64,000 nucleotides of DNA, taken from UBA7672 sp044224605 (GTDB lineage: Bacteria > Pseudomonadota > Alphaproteobacteria > Caulobacterales > Hyphomonadaceae). The notes beneath the pieces were generated by a model. It was given only the letters and a program-made list of their open reading frames with translations. It made no database searches and was not told where the DNA came from. A program made the position numbers and the translations under genes. Shown one piece after another: positions 16,301-25,521 of this stretch; the stretch's first letter is position 1; each line of letters starts with the position of its first letter. Location of the stretch: NCBI GenBank assembly GCA_044224605.1, contig JBGAKC010000007.1:1-64000 (forward strand), written 5' to 3'.

Positions 16301-18268
16301 CTAGAGATCGATGTCGGCGTCGCGGAGGTCGCGGGTGGCGGAGGCGCGGGAGACGTTGCCGGCCGCCAGCTCGGCCTTGTCGAGGCCGCCGTCATGGTTG
16401 ACGTCGAGATCCTTGAAGCGGGCCTTCACGGACGCCATCGTGCCCGTCAGCTCGTCGATCTGGACCTTGTTGTCCGCGTTGGTGTCGAGCGCGCCGATCG
16501 TGCGCGATTCCATCAGCTTCGCCTGCAGGTCGTTGCGGACGTTGTCGACGGTCTCGTCAGCCCAGCGGTAGTTGACGCGGAAATACATCATCTCCTGCCA
16601 GGATTGTTCGCCCCAGGTGACGTCGATCTTCGCATCCGGGTTGGCCGGGTTGTGCGTGGAGTTGTCGTAGATCCACGACGCGATCAGCTTGGTGCCTTTC
16701 TTGATCAGGATCGGCTCAACCGGATCGTAGTCGCGCTGCCAGTTGAAGTCGTACTTCGGCAGCGAGAGCAGGACCTTCTGCTTGCCGTCCGGCGTCTGCT
16801 GCTTCAGCTCGACCGACCAGCCGCGATAATGGGCGTGCGGATAGAGCGTGTAGAGATAGGCGTCGGCCGGGAATTCGAGATAAGCGACTTCCTTGTGGCG
16901 CGCTTCGCCCTTTGGAATCTTCAGCGCGAAGTCGGAGATGACGGTCGAGCGCTTGATGAATTCCGGCGGCGACTTCAGCGTGTAGTAGCCGATCTGCGTC
17001 TGATCGGTCATTGCCTTGCCGGTCGTCGTGTAGTGCATCGAGAACGACAGCTTGCCGCCGGCTGGGACCGGAGCGCCGGCGCCGTCTGCGATCACCTGCG
17101 GTTCAGCGCCTGGCGTGTAGGAGCCGACCGAGCCGCCCGGGATTTTCGCCGGAGCCGCGCCGCGATCCGGCGAGTGGTTCGACGTGACGTGGTGCAGGAC
17201 CTGACGGGCGCCCGGCTTGATGGCGATGGCGCGGAGCCAGGTGTCGCCCTTGAACGGGTTGTCGACGCGCATGTTCTGGTAGGCGACCGTGCCCGAGGCC
17301 GGGACGTCGAACGAGGGCAGCGTGACGATCACGTCCGGCTTGCCGAGCGAGGTCGGCCAGTCCGGCGCCTTGCCGGCCTGTTCCTTGAGAACGTCCGGAC
17401 CTGAACCGCGCGGAGCGCCAGCTTCGAGCCAGTGGATCAGCGTCTTGTTCTGGTCGGCCGTGAGCGCGGCGTCGTTCTTGAACTTGCCGATATGCGGATC
17501 GGCGAAGTAGGGGGGCATGCGATCCGACATCACCGACTCGAGCATCATGGGCGCCATCGCCTTGACGATGTCGTAGCTGTCCATCGCGAACGGGGCGATG
17601 CCGCCGTCCTGGTGGCAGGCCACGCACTTGTCCTGGATGATCGGCGCGACATCTTTCGAGTAGGAGATGTTCGAGAAGCCGGCTTCCTTGCCGCGCGAGG
17701 CGAACTTGATCTCATTGCCGGTCTTCACTTCGACCCGCGGGTTGGCGACAGCCTTGCCCGCGAGGACGGCGTCGATGGCTTTCGAGGTCTCGCCGATCGG
17801 GCCGTGATAGGCGACCTTGAAGCCGGCCTTGGGTTCGATGACGAAGATCTCGCCTTCACGCTGCACGCCGAGCTGTTCGCCGACGAGCTGCAGTTCGTCG
17901 ATCAGGACCGGAACGGTGAACTTCTGCGAGGCGACCTCGGCGGCGGCGGCGTCGCGCGTGTCCTTCGAGTTGATCATGTAGAAGAGGACGCCCTTGTCCT
18001 TGTAGGCGGCCTGGAGCTTGCCGAGCTGGGCGCCGGATTCGCGCGAGACTTTCGAGCCGTTGGTCTGCGACATCAGGACGATGGCCGGGGCGTACCTATA
18101 GTAGAGGAGTTCGTGCGCGAGGCGGGTGGTGTCGGTCAGCTGGAAGTTCCCGACGCGCTCGGGAACCGCCGCGATGGACGGGGCCGGCGCCGGAGCCGAG
18201 ATGGCCGTGGCTGCAAGGGCGGCGGCGGTAACGACGGCGGCGACGCTCGTCAGCAGGACAGACTTCAT
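16301..18268 (-). CDS. Secreted redoxin-cytochrome c-copper monooxygenase-EF-hand protein
   Basis: A 655-aa multidomain protein. Signal peptide 1-25. Redoxin-like domain about 36-165 with no cysteine at the expected active site. Cytochrome c domain with CVACH at 215-219 and a candidate Met ligand in DRMPPYF (Met251). Then a PHM/DBH-type copper type II monooxygenase module: HH at 359-360 and MHY at 411-413 for one copper, HAH at 478-480 and the Met of WQEMMYF (Met560) for the other. Two EF-hand loops at 595-606 and 622-633 complete it. The family in animals hydroxylates small molecules with ascorbate; here the electron donor may be the attached heme. A paralog lies at 22094. Substrate unknown. 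Confidence 0.85.
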   Translation of the reverse strand: MKSVLLTSVAAVVTAAALAATAISAPAPAPSIAAVPERVGNFQLTDTTRLAHELLYYRYAPAIVLMSQTNGSKVSRESGAQLGKLQAAYKDKGVLFYMINSKDTRDAAAAEVASQKFTVPVLIDELQLVGEQLGVQREGEIFVIEPKAGFKVAYHGPIGETSKAIDAVLAGKAVANPRVEVKTGNEIKFASRGKEAGFSNISYSKDVAPIIQDKCVACHQDGGIAPFAMDSYDIVKAMAPMMLESVMSDRMPPYFADPHIGKFKNDAALTADQNKTLIHWLEAGAPRGSGPDVLKEQAGKAPDWPTSLGKPDVIVTLPSFDVPASGTVAYQNMRVDNPFKGDTWLRAIAIKPGARQVLHHVTSNHSPDRGAAPAKIPGGSVGSYTPGAEPQVIADGAGAPVPAGGKLSFSMHYTTTGKAMTDQTQIGYYTLKSPPEFIKRSTVISDFALKIPKGEARHKEVAYLEFPADAYLYTLYPHAHYRGWSVELKQQTPDGKQKVLLSLPKYDFNWQRDYDPVEPILIKKGTKLIASWIYDNSTHNPANPDAKIDVTWGEQSWQEMMYFRVNYRWADETVDNVRNDLQAKLMESRTIGALDTNADNKVQIDELTGTMASVKARFKDLDVNHDGGLDKAELAAGNVSRASATRDLRDADIDL

Positions 18269-18574
18269 TCCAGCTCTCCCATGGATCGTGTCTGCGGGTC
18301 CCGGCTTTCATGAAGATTGTCCGGGCGCGTAATTCTGATTTCAGTATCTAGGCTGGGCCGAAAACCGTCAACGCGGACCGGGGGTTAGCGGGGCTGAATT
18401 GATCTCGCACGCGGTCACAAATGCGACAGGCGGGCAGAGAACCGGCGGGTACTCGCCGGGAGTCGATATGATCGTGCCGGGTGACGTAAGGGGAAAGGGG
18501 TGGCAACCGGCTAGAATCAGACGGCCCGGATGTTGCCATCCGGGCCGCTGTTCGGTTCGCCAACCTTAGCTGGA
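18269..18574. other. Intergenic region, 306 bp
   Basis: Lies between the two minus-strand genes of the copper-oxygenase/molybdenum-hydroxylase cluster. Apart from the terminator-like hairpin near 18.53 kb I see no gene. It must contain the promoter of the 16301-18268 gene, but no clear -35/-10 pair can be named. Confidence 0.5.
18523..18546. terminator. Hairpin terminator after the molybdenum hydroxylase operon
   Basis: GGCCCGGATG, 4-nt loop, CATCCGGGCC. It lies about 30 bp past the stop of the large hydroxylase subunit on the minus strand. T-tract is poor. Confidence 0.6.
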
Positions 18575-20812
18575 TCAGGTCCAGCTGATGTCCTTCTGCG
18601 TGACCGGCAGCGAGCGGATGCGCTTGCCGGTGGCCGCGTAGATGGCGTTCGCCACGGCGGGCAGGACCGGCGGGAGCGCCGGTTCGCCGAGACCCGTGGG
18701 CGAATTGTCGGTGATGTGGAAGTGCACGTCGATCTGCGGCGCGTAGTCCATGCGCAGCAGCGGCATGTCGTAGAAGTTCGATTGCACCGTGCGGCCTTTG
18801 TCGAAGGTGATCTTCTGGTGCATCTCGGAGACGCCGTCGACGACCGAGCCTTCGACCTGGTTGCGGGCGTTGATCGGGTTGATCACCTGCGAACCGATGT
18901 CGCCGACGACCCAGACCTTCTGGACGCGCCACTGGCCGTTCTGCTCGACCTTCACCTTCGCGACATGGGCGAAGTGGCCCTGGTGCGAGAAGTAGAAGGC
19001 GACGCCGAGACCTGTGCCCTTCGGCAGCGAGGCGCGGTTAGCCCAACCGGAACGCTCGCCGACGAGCTTGAGCACGGCGGCCATGCGTTGCGGGTTCATG
19101 GCGCGGCCAGCTGCGCCGGCGGCGGCCGACGGCGTGGCGGACATGAGATCGAGGCGGTATTGCAGCGGGTCCTTGCCGGCGGCGAGGGCGACCTCGTCAA
19201 GGAAGGACTGGTAGGCGAAGCAGACCGCGTTCGACACCGGCGCGCGCAGCGGGCCCGTGGGCATGCCGGCGAAGATGATCGACTGGTCGTAGCTGTGGTT
19301 GGGGATGTAGCCGGCGGGGAATTCCGTCGGCGACGAGGTGGCGTTCGAGAGCGGCTTGTCGTTCGCGCCAAAGGTGACGAAGTGGTTCGTCAGTGCGACG
19401 AGCTTGCCGTCCTTGTCGAGGCCGGCCTTGAAGTTGTGATAGCCGCCCGGACGGTACGGGTCGTGATGCATGTCCTGCTCACGCGTCCACACAAGCTTGA
19501 TCGGCACGCCGGCCTGCTTCGAGATCGCGGCCGCCTCGACCATGAAGTCGTTGGAGAGACGCCGGCCGAAGCCGCCGCCGCAACGGATCATGTGGCAGGT
19601 GATCTTGTCCTGGCCGACGCCGAGCGCTTCGGCGACCATCGGGATGCCCTGGCCGGGGAGCTGGGTCGGAGCCCAGATCTCGACCGTGCCGTCAGCCTTC
19701 GCGTGGGCCGTGCAGTTCTGCGGCTCGAGCGGGGCGTGGACGAGGAACGGATAAGCGTAGGAAGCCTCGACCGTCTTCGCGGCGCCTTTCAGCGCGGCGG
19801 CTGCATCGCCCTGTTTCGACAGGTTTGATTTCGGCGCGCCCTTGGCGATTTCGGCCGCCTGTTTGTCGAAGTCTGTGGTTGAGTGGTTGGCGATCGCGCC
19901 GCCATCCCATTCGATCTTCAGCTTGAGCGCGGCTTCCTTGACCGTCCACCAGTCGTCGCCGACGACGGCGACGCCATCGAGCAGACCCATGATGTTGGCG
20001 CCGACCTGTTTCACGACGAAGCAGTCGGTGATGCCCGGAAGGGCCTTGATCTCAGCGAGGTTGCCCGACACGAACTTGCCGCCGAAGACGGGCGACTTCA
20101 CGTAGTTCGCGTACTTCATGCCCGGCACTTTGATATCGATGCCGAAGATGGGTTCGCCGCGGACGATCTTGGGCGAGTCCCAGTTGCGCATGTCCTTGCC
20201 GATGATCCGGTAGTTCTTCGGATCCTTCATTTTCAGCGTGGCGACATCCGGCGGCGTGATCTTGGCCGCGTCGGCGACGAGGTCGCCGTACGGGATCTTC
20301 TTGCCGGTCGCCGTGTGGACGACCATCGACGGCTCGGTCGAGAGCTCGCTGATGTTGACCGCGAGACGCGCGGCGGCGGCCTGCAGCAACATGTTGCGGG
20401 CGGCGGCGCCGACCTGGCGCTGCGGGACCCAGTGCTGCGGCGTCGCGAAGGAACCGCCGGCGATCTGCTGGCCATAACGCTTGGAGTCAGCATCGCCCTG
20501 TTCGAGGACGACCTTTGACCAATCAGCGTCGAGTTCTTCAGCGATCAGCATGGGCAGCATCGTCTTGATGCCCTGACCGATCTCCGGGTTCTTCGCCATG
20601 ATGCGGATCGTGCCGTCAGGCGAGATCGCGACGAAGTTGTTGACGTCCACGACCGGCGCGGCCGGCTTCGCCGGCGTGGTCGCGGCGATGGCGCCGCCCT
20701 GGGTCGGATCTTCACTCGCGGTCAGACAGCCCGAGAGCATGAGGCCGCCGCCGGCGGCGGAGGCGAGCAGGAAGAAGCGGCGCGAGGTGTTCACAGTGTT
20801 GCCGTCAGCCAT
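18575..20812 (-). CDS. Molybdopterin-binding aldehyde/N-heterocycle oxidoreductase, large subunit
   Basis: A 745-aa large subunit of the xanthine oxidase/isoquinoline 1-oxidoreductase (IorB) type. A Tat signal (SRRFFLLASAAGGG) precedes a Cys in LSGC, so it is exported and may be lipid anchored. Mo-cofactor motifs include CGGGFGRRLSNDF and the C-terminal LGEPALPP with the catalytic Glu. This class hydroxylates aldehydes or N-heterocycles with water and passes electrons to the 2Fe-2S subunit and often a cytochrome c. The iron-sulfur subunit gene is immediately upstream, 3 bp apart. Its substrate is unknown. Confidence 0.9.
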   Translation of the reverse strand: MADGNTVNTSRRFFLLASAAGGGLMLSGCLTASEDPTQGGAIAATTPAKPAAPVVDVNNFVAISPDGTIRIMAKNPEIGQGIKTMLPMLIAEELDADWSKVVLEQGDADSKRYGQQIAGGSFATPQHWVPQRQVGAAARNMLLQAAAARLAVNISELSTEPSMVVHTATGKKIPYGDLVADAAKITPPDVATLKMKDPKNYRIIGKDMRNWDSPKIVRGEPIFGIDIKVPGMKYANYVKSPVFGGKFVSGNLAEIKALPGITDCFVVKQVGANIMGLLDGVAVVGDDWWTVKEAALKLKIEWDGGAIANHSTTDFDKQAAEIAKGAPKSNLSKQGDAAAALKGAAKTVEASYAYPFLVHAPLEPQNCTAHAKADGTVEIWAPTQLPGQGIPMVAEALGVGQDKITCHMIRCGGGFGRRLSNDFMVEAAAISKQAGVPIKLVWTREQDMHHDPYRPGGYHNFKAGLDKDGKLVALTNHFVTFGANDKPLSNATSSPTEFPAGYIPNHSYDQSIIFAGMPTGPLRAPVSNAVCFAYQSFLDEVALAAGKDPLQYRLDLMSATPSAAAGAAGRAMNPQRMAAVLKLVGERSGWANRASLPKGTGLGVAFYFSHQGHFAHVAKVKVEQNGQWRVQKVWVVGDIGSQVINPINARNQVEGSVVDGVSEMHQKITFDKGRTVQSNFYDMPLLRMDYAPQIDVHFHITDNSPTGLGEPALPPVLPAVANAIYAATGKRIRSLPVTQKDISWT

Positions 20813-20815
20813 GGA

Positions 20816-21298
20816 TCAGACCTCCCGCGTGTCTTTGGAGTCGATGCCGGCCGCCGTCTTGATGGCCTGGCGGATGCGGACATAGGTGCCACAGCGGCAG
20901 GCATTGCCCTGCATCGCGGTGTCGATGTCCTTGTCGCTCGGTTTTGGATTGGAGTTCAGCAGCGCCGTGGCGGCCATTACCTGGCCGGCCTGGCAGTAGC
21001 CGCACTGCATGACGTCGACGTCGAGCCATGCTTTCTGGACCGCCTGACCGGTCTTGGTCTGGCCGATCGCCTCTATCGTGGTGACGCGCTTGGCGCCCAC
21101 CGACGAGATCGGCGTGACGCATGCGCGCGTGACCTGGCCGTCGAGGTGCACCGTGCACGCGCCGCAGGCAGCGACGCCGCAGCCAAACTTGGTGCCTTTC
21201 AGATCGAGCTTATCCCTGAGAACCCAGAGGAGGGGCATGTTGCCATCCGCCTCAACCGTCTCGGTCTTCCCGTTCACATTGATTGTGTAGCTTGCCAT
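20816..21298 (-). CDS. 2Fe-2S subunit of molybdenum hydroxylase (IorA-like)
   Basis: A 160-aa protein with an N-terminal plant-ferredoxin-type cluster (CGVAACGACTV plus an earlier Cys) and a C-terminal 2Fe-2S domain (CGYCQAGQV and CRCGTYVRIRQA). It carries electrons from the Mo centre of the large subunit. The conserved sequence begins MASYTINVNG, so the longer frame to 21418 is not used. No signal peptide: it may be co-exported with the Tat-bearing large subunit, as known for related complexes. First gene of the two-gene operon. Confidence 0.9.
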   Translation of the reverse strand: MASYTINVNGKTETVEADGNMPLLWVLRDKLDLKGTKFGCGVAACGACTVHLDGQVTRACVTPISSVGAKRVTTIEAIGQTKTGQAVQKAWLDVDVMQCGYCQAGQVMAATALLNSNPKPSDKDIDTAMQGNACRCGTYVRIRQAIKTAAGIDSKDTREV

Positions 21299-21644
21299 TT
21301 TTCCGAGCTCCGCGGGCGTGTTCCAGGATTTGCTCCCGGCTCCTCCGCCCAATTTCCTAACCCGCGACGCACTTATCGCCCCAAGTGACAGGGCGCGCCT
21401 TGGAAGAATCCATAACAAGGGGAATGGCTAACGCCAATGACACGCGAACGCGTTGCGTCCGGATTCTGCTTCCGGCCGAAACACGCTTCCGCGAGTGATC
21501 ACTCACAGCGGTCGCAATTGTTGCGAACGGTTCGCAGAACCGCACGCTCACAATGCCAGCGTTATAGTCAGCCGTGAATAACGACACAAGTCCGATGGCG
21601 ATCTAGTTTGTTTCGGGAAGCGCCAGAGTTGTTCGGGGTATCGC
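21299..21644. other. Divergent intergenic region, 346 bp
   Basis: Separates the molybdenum hydroxylase operon (minus) from the small membrane protein (plus), so it should hold promoters for both. No open frame of note and no strong operator-like palindrome was seen. Confidence 0.5.
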
Positions 21645-21974
21645 ATGCGAAACCTGATCCAGATCGTCAGCCTGTTCTTCATCCTGATCGGCATTGTCGT
21701 GCTGGTCGCGGCCATTCCGCCCTTGGTCGACAACATGAATTCCTTCGTGACGCTGTATCAGGCGCTCAGCGTCGCGGTAGCGTCGCTTACCCCGGGCGGG
21801 GCGATCATCATCTTCGGCAGCCTCAGCTACATGCTGTGCAGCATCGACATGCGGCTGGAGGAAATGCTGGACCGGCCGCAGCCAAAGCCCGTGCAGGTGG
21901 TTGCAGCGCAGCAACCGGCGCCGGCGCAGGCGCAAGCCCCCGCACGGCCGAGCATCGAGCAGGAACTGTTCTAG
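21645..21974 (+). CDS. Small membrane protein with Pro/Ala/Gln-rich tail
   Basis: A 109-aa protein with two predicted membrane segments (about residues 4-26 and 45-66) and a C-terminal cytosolic tail rich in Pro, Ala and Gln (about 78-103), ending IEQELF. It resembles no family I can name. It lies 119 bp upstream of the second copper-oxygenase gene on the same strand and might be a partner of it, though distance makes this uncertain. Confidence 0.65.
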   Translation: MRNLIQIVSLFFILIGIVVLVAAIPPLVDNMNSFVTLYQALSVAVASLTPGGAIIIFGSLSYMLCSIDMRLEEMLDRPQPKPVQVVAAQQPAPAQAQAPARPSIEQELF

Positions 21975-22093
21975 CGTACTCCGCCGTATGTGATGGGTTG
22001 GCGTTGCGTCATACGGCAATGCGGGGCGCATTTGGTGTTGAAGGCGGACGCGAGAAGTCCAGACTGACCGAAACACGATTGGGGAGAGCCGCC

Positions 22094-24037
22094 GTGAAGA
22101 AGCTAGCGCTGTGGTCAGGTCTTCTGGCGGGTGCGGCGGCGTCGGCGCTTGCCCTTTCAGCCACCGCCGTCGTGACGACGCCGAAGCTTGCCGGAACGCG
22201 CGTCGATAACTTCATGCTGGCCGACCAGCAGGGGATCGGACACGAACTCTACTATTACAAACACAACCCGGCGGTCGTGATCGTGACCACGAAAGCAGGC
22301 GATGCGGCCTCGGCCAGAGCGATCGCGACGGTGGAGAAACTGCGTCCGCTCTACGAGGGCAAGGGCGTGGTCTTCTTCGGGCTGGATTCGACGAGCGTGG
22401 CGCCGCCGCTGGGGCCGCTGGTGAAAGCGGACAAGCTGGCCGTGTTGTCGGATGAGCTGCAGCTTGTGGGGCGTTCGCTGGGCGTGACGTCGACGGGCGA
22501 GGTGTTCGTAATCGACCCCAGGACCTGGAAGGTCGCCTATCACGGGCCCGAAGCCAATGCAGGCGCAGCGCTCGACGCCGTGCTGGCCGGCAAGACGCCG
22601 GCGGTGACGGAGGCGGCGGTGACGGGAACGAAGATCGCGTTTCCGGACCGCGAGAAGACGGCGGAGTTCGCGAAGATTTCGTACGCGAAGGACGTTGCGC
22701 CGATCCTCGCCGACAAGTGCGTGACCTGCCACGTCAAGGACGGCGTCGCGCCATTCGCATTCACCAACTACGACGTCGTCAAGACGATGGCGCCGATGAT
22801 CCGCGAGACGCTGCGAACCAAGCGCATGCCGCCCTTCCATGCCGACCGGCACGGCGCGAGGTTCAAGAACGACATGAGCCTGAGCGATGCGCAGCTGCTG
22901 ACCATTGTGAACTGGATCGAGACCGGGGCTGCGCGTGGCGATGGCGATGATCCGCTTTCGAAGATCACAACGCCGGCGCCACAATGGCCGCTGGGCAGGC
23001 CAGATGTCGTTATCGACCTGCCGGAGTTCTCGATCCCGGCTTCAGGCGTGCTGCCTTACGAGCATTTCGTTGTGCCCAACCCGACGAAGGAAGCGAAATT
23101 CCTGAAGGCGGTGACCTACCTGCCTGGCGCGTCGACGGCGGTGCACCACATCGTCGCCGGCTGGAATCAGGACGGCAAGACGTCGATGGGGCAGGGTTGG
23201 GAAGTGGACACGGGCGGCTGGGGGCCGGGCTCCGAGCCGACACGCTATCCGGCCGACACTGGCAACCGCGTGGGCGCGAACGGCAACTTCGTGTTCCAGA
23301 TGCACTACACGCCGAACGGCAAGGCGCAGGTCGATCACACCAAGGTCGGCATCTATTACGCGAAGGAGCCGCCGAAATACATTCTGCGCCAGCTCGGCAT
23401 CGCCGACTTCTCGATCGACATTCCGGCGGGCGACGGGATGCGGCATGAGCGCGGCTATGTCGAATTCCCGGCGGACGTGCTGCTCTACATGGTGCGCCCG
23501 CATGCGCATTCGCGCGGGTATGCGACGCGGATGACGGTGCGCTATCCGGATGGCCGCGAAGTCATCCTGCACAATCAGCCGCGTTATGATTTCAACTGGC
23601 AGCGCGAATATGTGTTCAGCGACTGGCTGCCGATCCCCAAGGGGTCGATCATGATCGCGGACTACATCTTCGATAATTCGGAGAACAACCGCTCGAACCC
23701 CGATCCGAAGAAGGACGTGCTGTTTGGCGAGCAGACGTTCGAGGAGATGCTGTTCACGTACCTGCAATACCGCATCGTGGGCGAGGATCGCGAGCACCCG
23801 CGCGACGACGTGCAGTCGCAGATCACCAGCTCGATCATGTTCAGCGTGCTGGACGACGACATCAGCAAGAAGATCGAGCCCGCGGAACTGCGCGGCAAGC
23901 GGTTCGAGAAGCTGAAGGCGTCGTTCGCCGCCGTCGACAAGAATGGCGATGGCGGGCTCGACAAGGCCGAGTTCTTCGCAGCGATGCCGGGACGCGCGCG
24001 GCCGGCGGATGCGGCCGCAGCGCCTGCGGGGAACTAG
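22094..24037 (+). CDS. Secreted redoxin-cytochrome c-copper monooxygenase-EF-hand protein, paralog
   Basis: A 647-aa paralog of the protein at 16301-18268 with the same domain order. Signal peptide about 1-26. Redoxin-like domain about 33-165, again without active-site Cys. CVTCH at 209-213 with KRMPPFH following. Copper module: HH 351-352, MHYTPNG (His404), HAH 470-472, and Met552 in FEEMLFTYLQYR. A single clear EF-hand loop DKNGDGGLDKAE lies at 615-626, the other being degenerate. Start is the GTG at 22094 with a GGGGAGAG ribosome binding site; the frame is open farther upstream. Its stop overlaps the convergent tolB stop by 4 bp. Confidence 0.85.
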   Translation: MKKLALWSGLLAGAAASALALSATAVVTTPKLAGTRVDNFMLADQQGIGHELYYYKHNPAVVIVTTKAGDAASARAIATVEKLRPLYEGKGVVFFGLDSTSVAPPLGPLVKADKLAVLSDELQLVGRSLGVTSTGEVFVIDPRTWKVAYHGPEANAGAALDAVLAGKTPAVTEAAVTGTKIAFPDREKTAEFAKISYAKDVAPILADKCVTCHVKDGVAPFAFTNYDVVKTMAPMIRETLRTKRMPPFHADRHGARFKNDMSLSDAQLLTIVNWIETGAARGDGDDPLSKITTPAPQWPLGRPDVVIDLPEFSIPASGVLPYEHFVVPNPTKEAKFLKAVTYLPGASTAVHHIVAGWNQDGKTSMGQGWEVDTGGWGPGSEPTRYPADTGNRVGANGNFVFQMHYTPNGKAQVDHTKVGIYYAKEPPKYILRQLGIADFSIDIPAGDGMRHERGYVEFPADVLLYMVRPHAHSRGYATRMTVRYPDGREVILHNQPRYDFNWQREYVFSDWLPIPKGSIMIADYIFDNSENNRSNPDPKKDVLFGEQTFEEMLFTYLQYRIVGEDREHPRDDVQSQITSSIMFSVLDDDISKKIEPAELRGKRFEKLKASFAAVDKNGDGGLDKAEFFAAMPGRARPADAAAAPAGN

Positions 24038-25440
24038 CGCAGCAGCGGGCCCCAGTCCGGGTCATAGGCGTTGCCGGGCGTGGCGATGGCGCGGAGGTTC
24101 CGGCCCGAGCGGTCGATCGTCCAGAGTTTCGAAGCGCCGCCGCTTTCGCGGGCGAAGACCAGCGTGCGGCCGTTGGGCGACCAGGCGGGATGGGTGTCTT
24201 TTGCGTTGCTGGTCAGGAGCTTTTCGCCCGAGCCATCCGCATTCACCACGCCGATGACGCCGTTACGCTCGAAGGCGATGAAGTCACCGGCGGGGGACCA
24301 AACGGGATTGGCGCCTGCGCCGAGGCTGCAGGTCTTGGCCGGGCCGGCAGCGCAGGGAACATCGGCGCCGTCGACGTTTGCGATGGTGAGCGTGGAGCCT
24401 GACAAGAAGACGTATTTCGATCGATCGGGCGAGAGTGAGGGTGAGGTGTCCGACGAAGGCGATTGTGTCAGCACCTTCTCCTTGCGGGTCGTGATGTCGA
24501 ACAGGACGATCTCGCTGTTGCCGCCGATCTTGCGGCTGAAGATCACGAAGCGGGCGTCGGCCGAGAAGCGGGCGTCGGGGTTCGGTTGAGGCTGCAGGCT
24601 CGGCGCGAGCGGCTCGCGGCGGCCGATGTCCATGGAATAGAGGATTGTCGTCTGCTGGGTCTGCGATGGCTTTCCGGCGATCGGAGCTTCCGCTGAGTAT
24701 ACGAACGAATAGCCGTCGGGCGACCAGCGCGGCGATTTCATCGCGACGACGTTGGTGAGCGGCGTCTCCGGCGAGGCGCCGTCCTGGTCCATCACATTGA
24801 GCACGGTCTTGTCGCCGGCGTCGGTGACGTAAGCGATGCGGGTGTCGAACTGGCCGGAGACGCCAGTGATGGCCTTGTAGATATCGTCAGCTGTCTTGTG
24901 CGCAATGCGACGCCACGCGAGGGGCGTGGGCATGGCATATTCCCGGCCCAGCAGCTGGCTGTTGCCTGCGACATCGTAGAGCCTGAACTGTACGACGAAG
25001 CGACCATTGGCGGACTCGATCTTGCCGACGGCGAGCGCCTGGGCGCCGGCCGTGGTCCAATCGGCGAAGGCCGGTTTGACGGCGATGTCGGCGGTGAGTT
25101 GCGCGTAGGATGTGGGCGCAACGGGAGCGAACAGGCCAGTGCTGACGAGATCGGCGCGCACGACTTCGGCGAACTGTTTCGCGGTGGCGGCATCGGCGCC
25201 GGAAGCTGCAAAGTCGACGACAGCGAACGCGACCGGTTTGGCGTCAGCCGCGTCGGGATCGATTTTCAGCGGAGCGGAAGAGACCGGCGTGGGCGTACCG
25301 CTGCCGAGGACAATGCCGGATGTGGCGCCGGGCGGCGTGGTCGCTTCGCCGCCAAGAACGATCTGCGCGGAGGCCGGGCCTGCAAAGGCGATCGCGGCGA
25401 GAAGGGCGAGCGTGCTCAGGCGAGGAAGGCGACGACGCAT
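24034..25440 (-). CDS. tolB: Tol-Pal system beta-propeller protein TolB
   Basis: A 468-aa periplasmic protein with signal peptide (cleavage near PASAQ, residue 26), an N-terminal domain containing VDFAASGADAATAKQFAEVVRADL, and a C-terminal beta-propeller of WD40-like PD40 repeats (WSPDGYSFVYSAE, FSADARFVIFSRK, LSPDRSKYVFLSG, WSPAGDFIAFERN, WSPNGRTLVFARE). TolB interacts with Pal and the Tol complex in outer-membrane constriction at division. The rest of the tol-pal operon is not in this window; here tolB follows an ABC exporter. A second tolB elsewhere, or a TolB-like paralog role, is possible. Confidence 0.85.
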   Translation of the reverse strand: MRRRLPRLSTLALLAAIAFAGPASAQIVLGGEATTPPGATSGIVLGSGTPTPVSSAPLKIDPDAADAKPVAFAVVDFAASGADAATAKQFAEVVRADLVSTGLFAPVAPTSYAQLTADIAVKPAFADWTTAGAQALAVGKIESANGRFVVQFRLYDVAGNSQLLGREYAMPTPLAWRRIAHKTADDIYKAITGVSGQFDTRIAYVTDAGDKTVLNVMDQDGASPETPLTNVVAMKSPRWSPDGYSFVYSAEAPIAGKPSQTQQTTILYSMDIGRREPLAPSLQPQPNPDARFSADARFVIFSRKIGGNSEIVLFDITTRKEKVLTQSPSSDTSPSLSPDRSKYVFLSGSTLTIANVDGADVPCAAGPAKTCSLGAGANPVWSPAGDFIAFERNGVIGVVNADGSGEKLLTSNAKDTHPAWSPNGRTLVFARESGGASKLWTIDRSGRNLRAIATPGNAYDPDWGPLLR

Positions 25441-25521
25441 GTGAGGTGTCCCGTGTTGTCCCGGTTTTCCAGCATGGAACTAACCCGGCGCATGGGCGCG
25501 CGCCACCCCGAAAGGCGCCCG

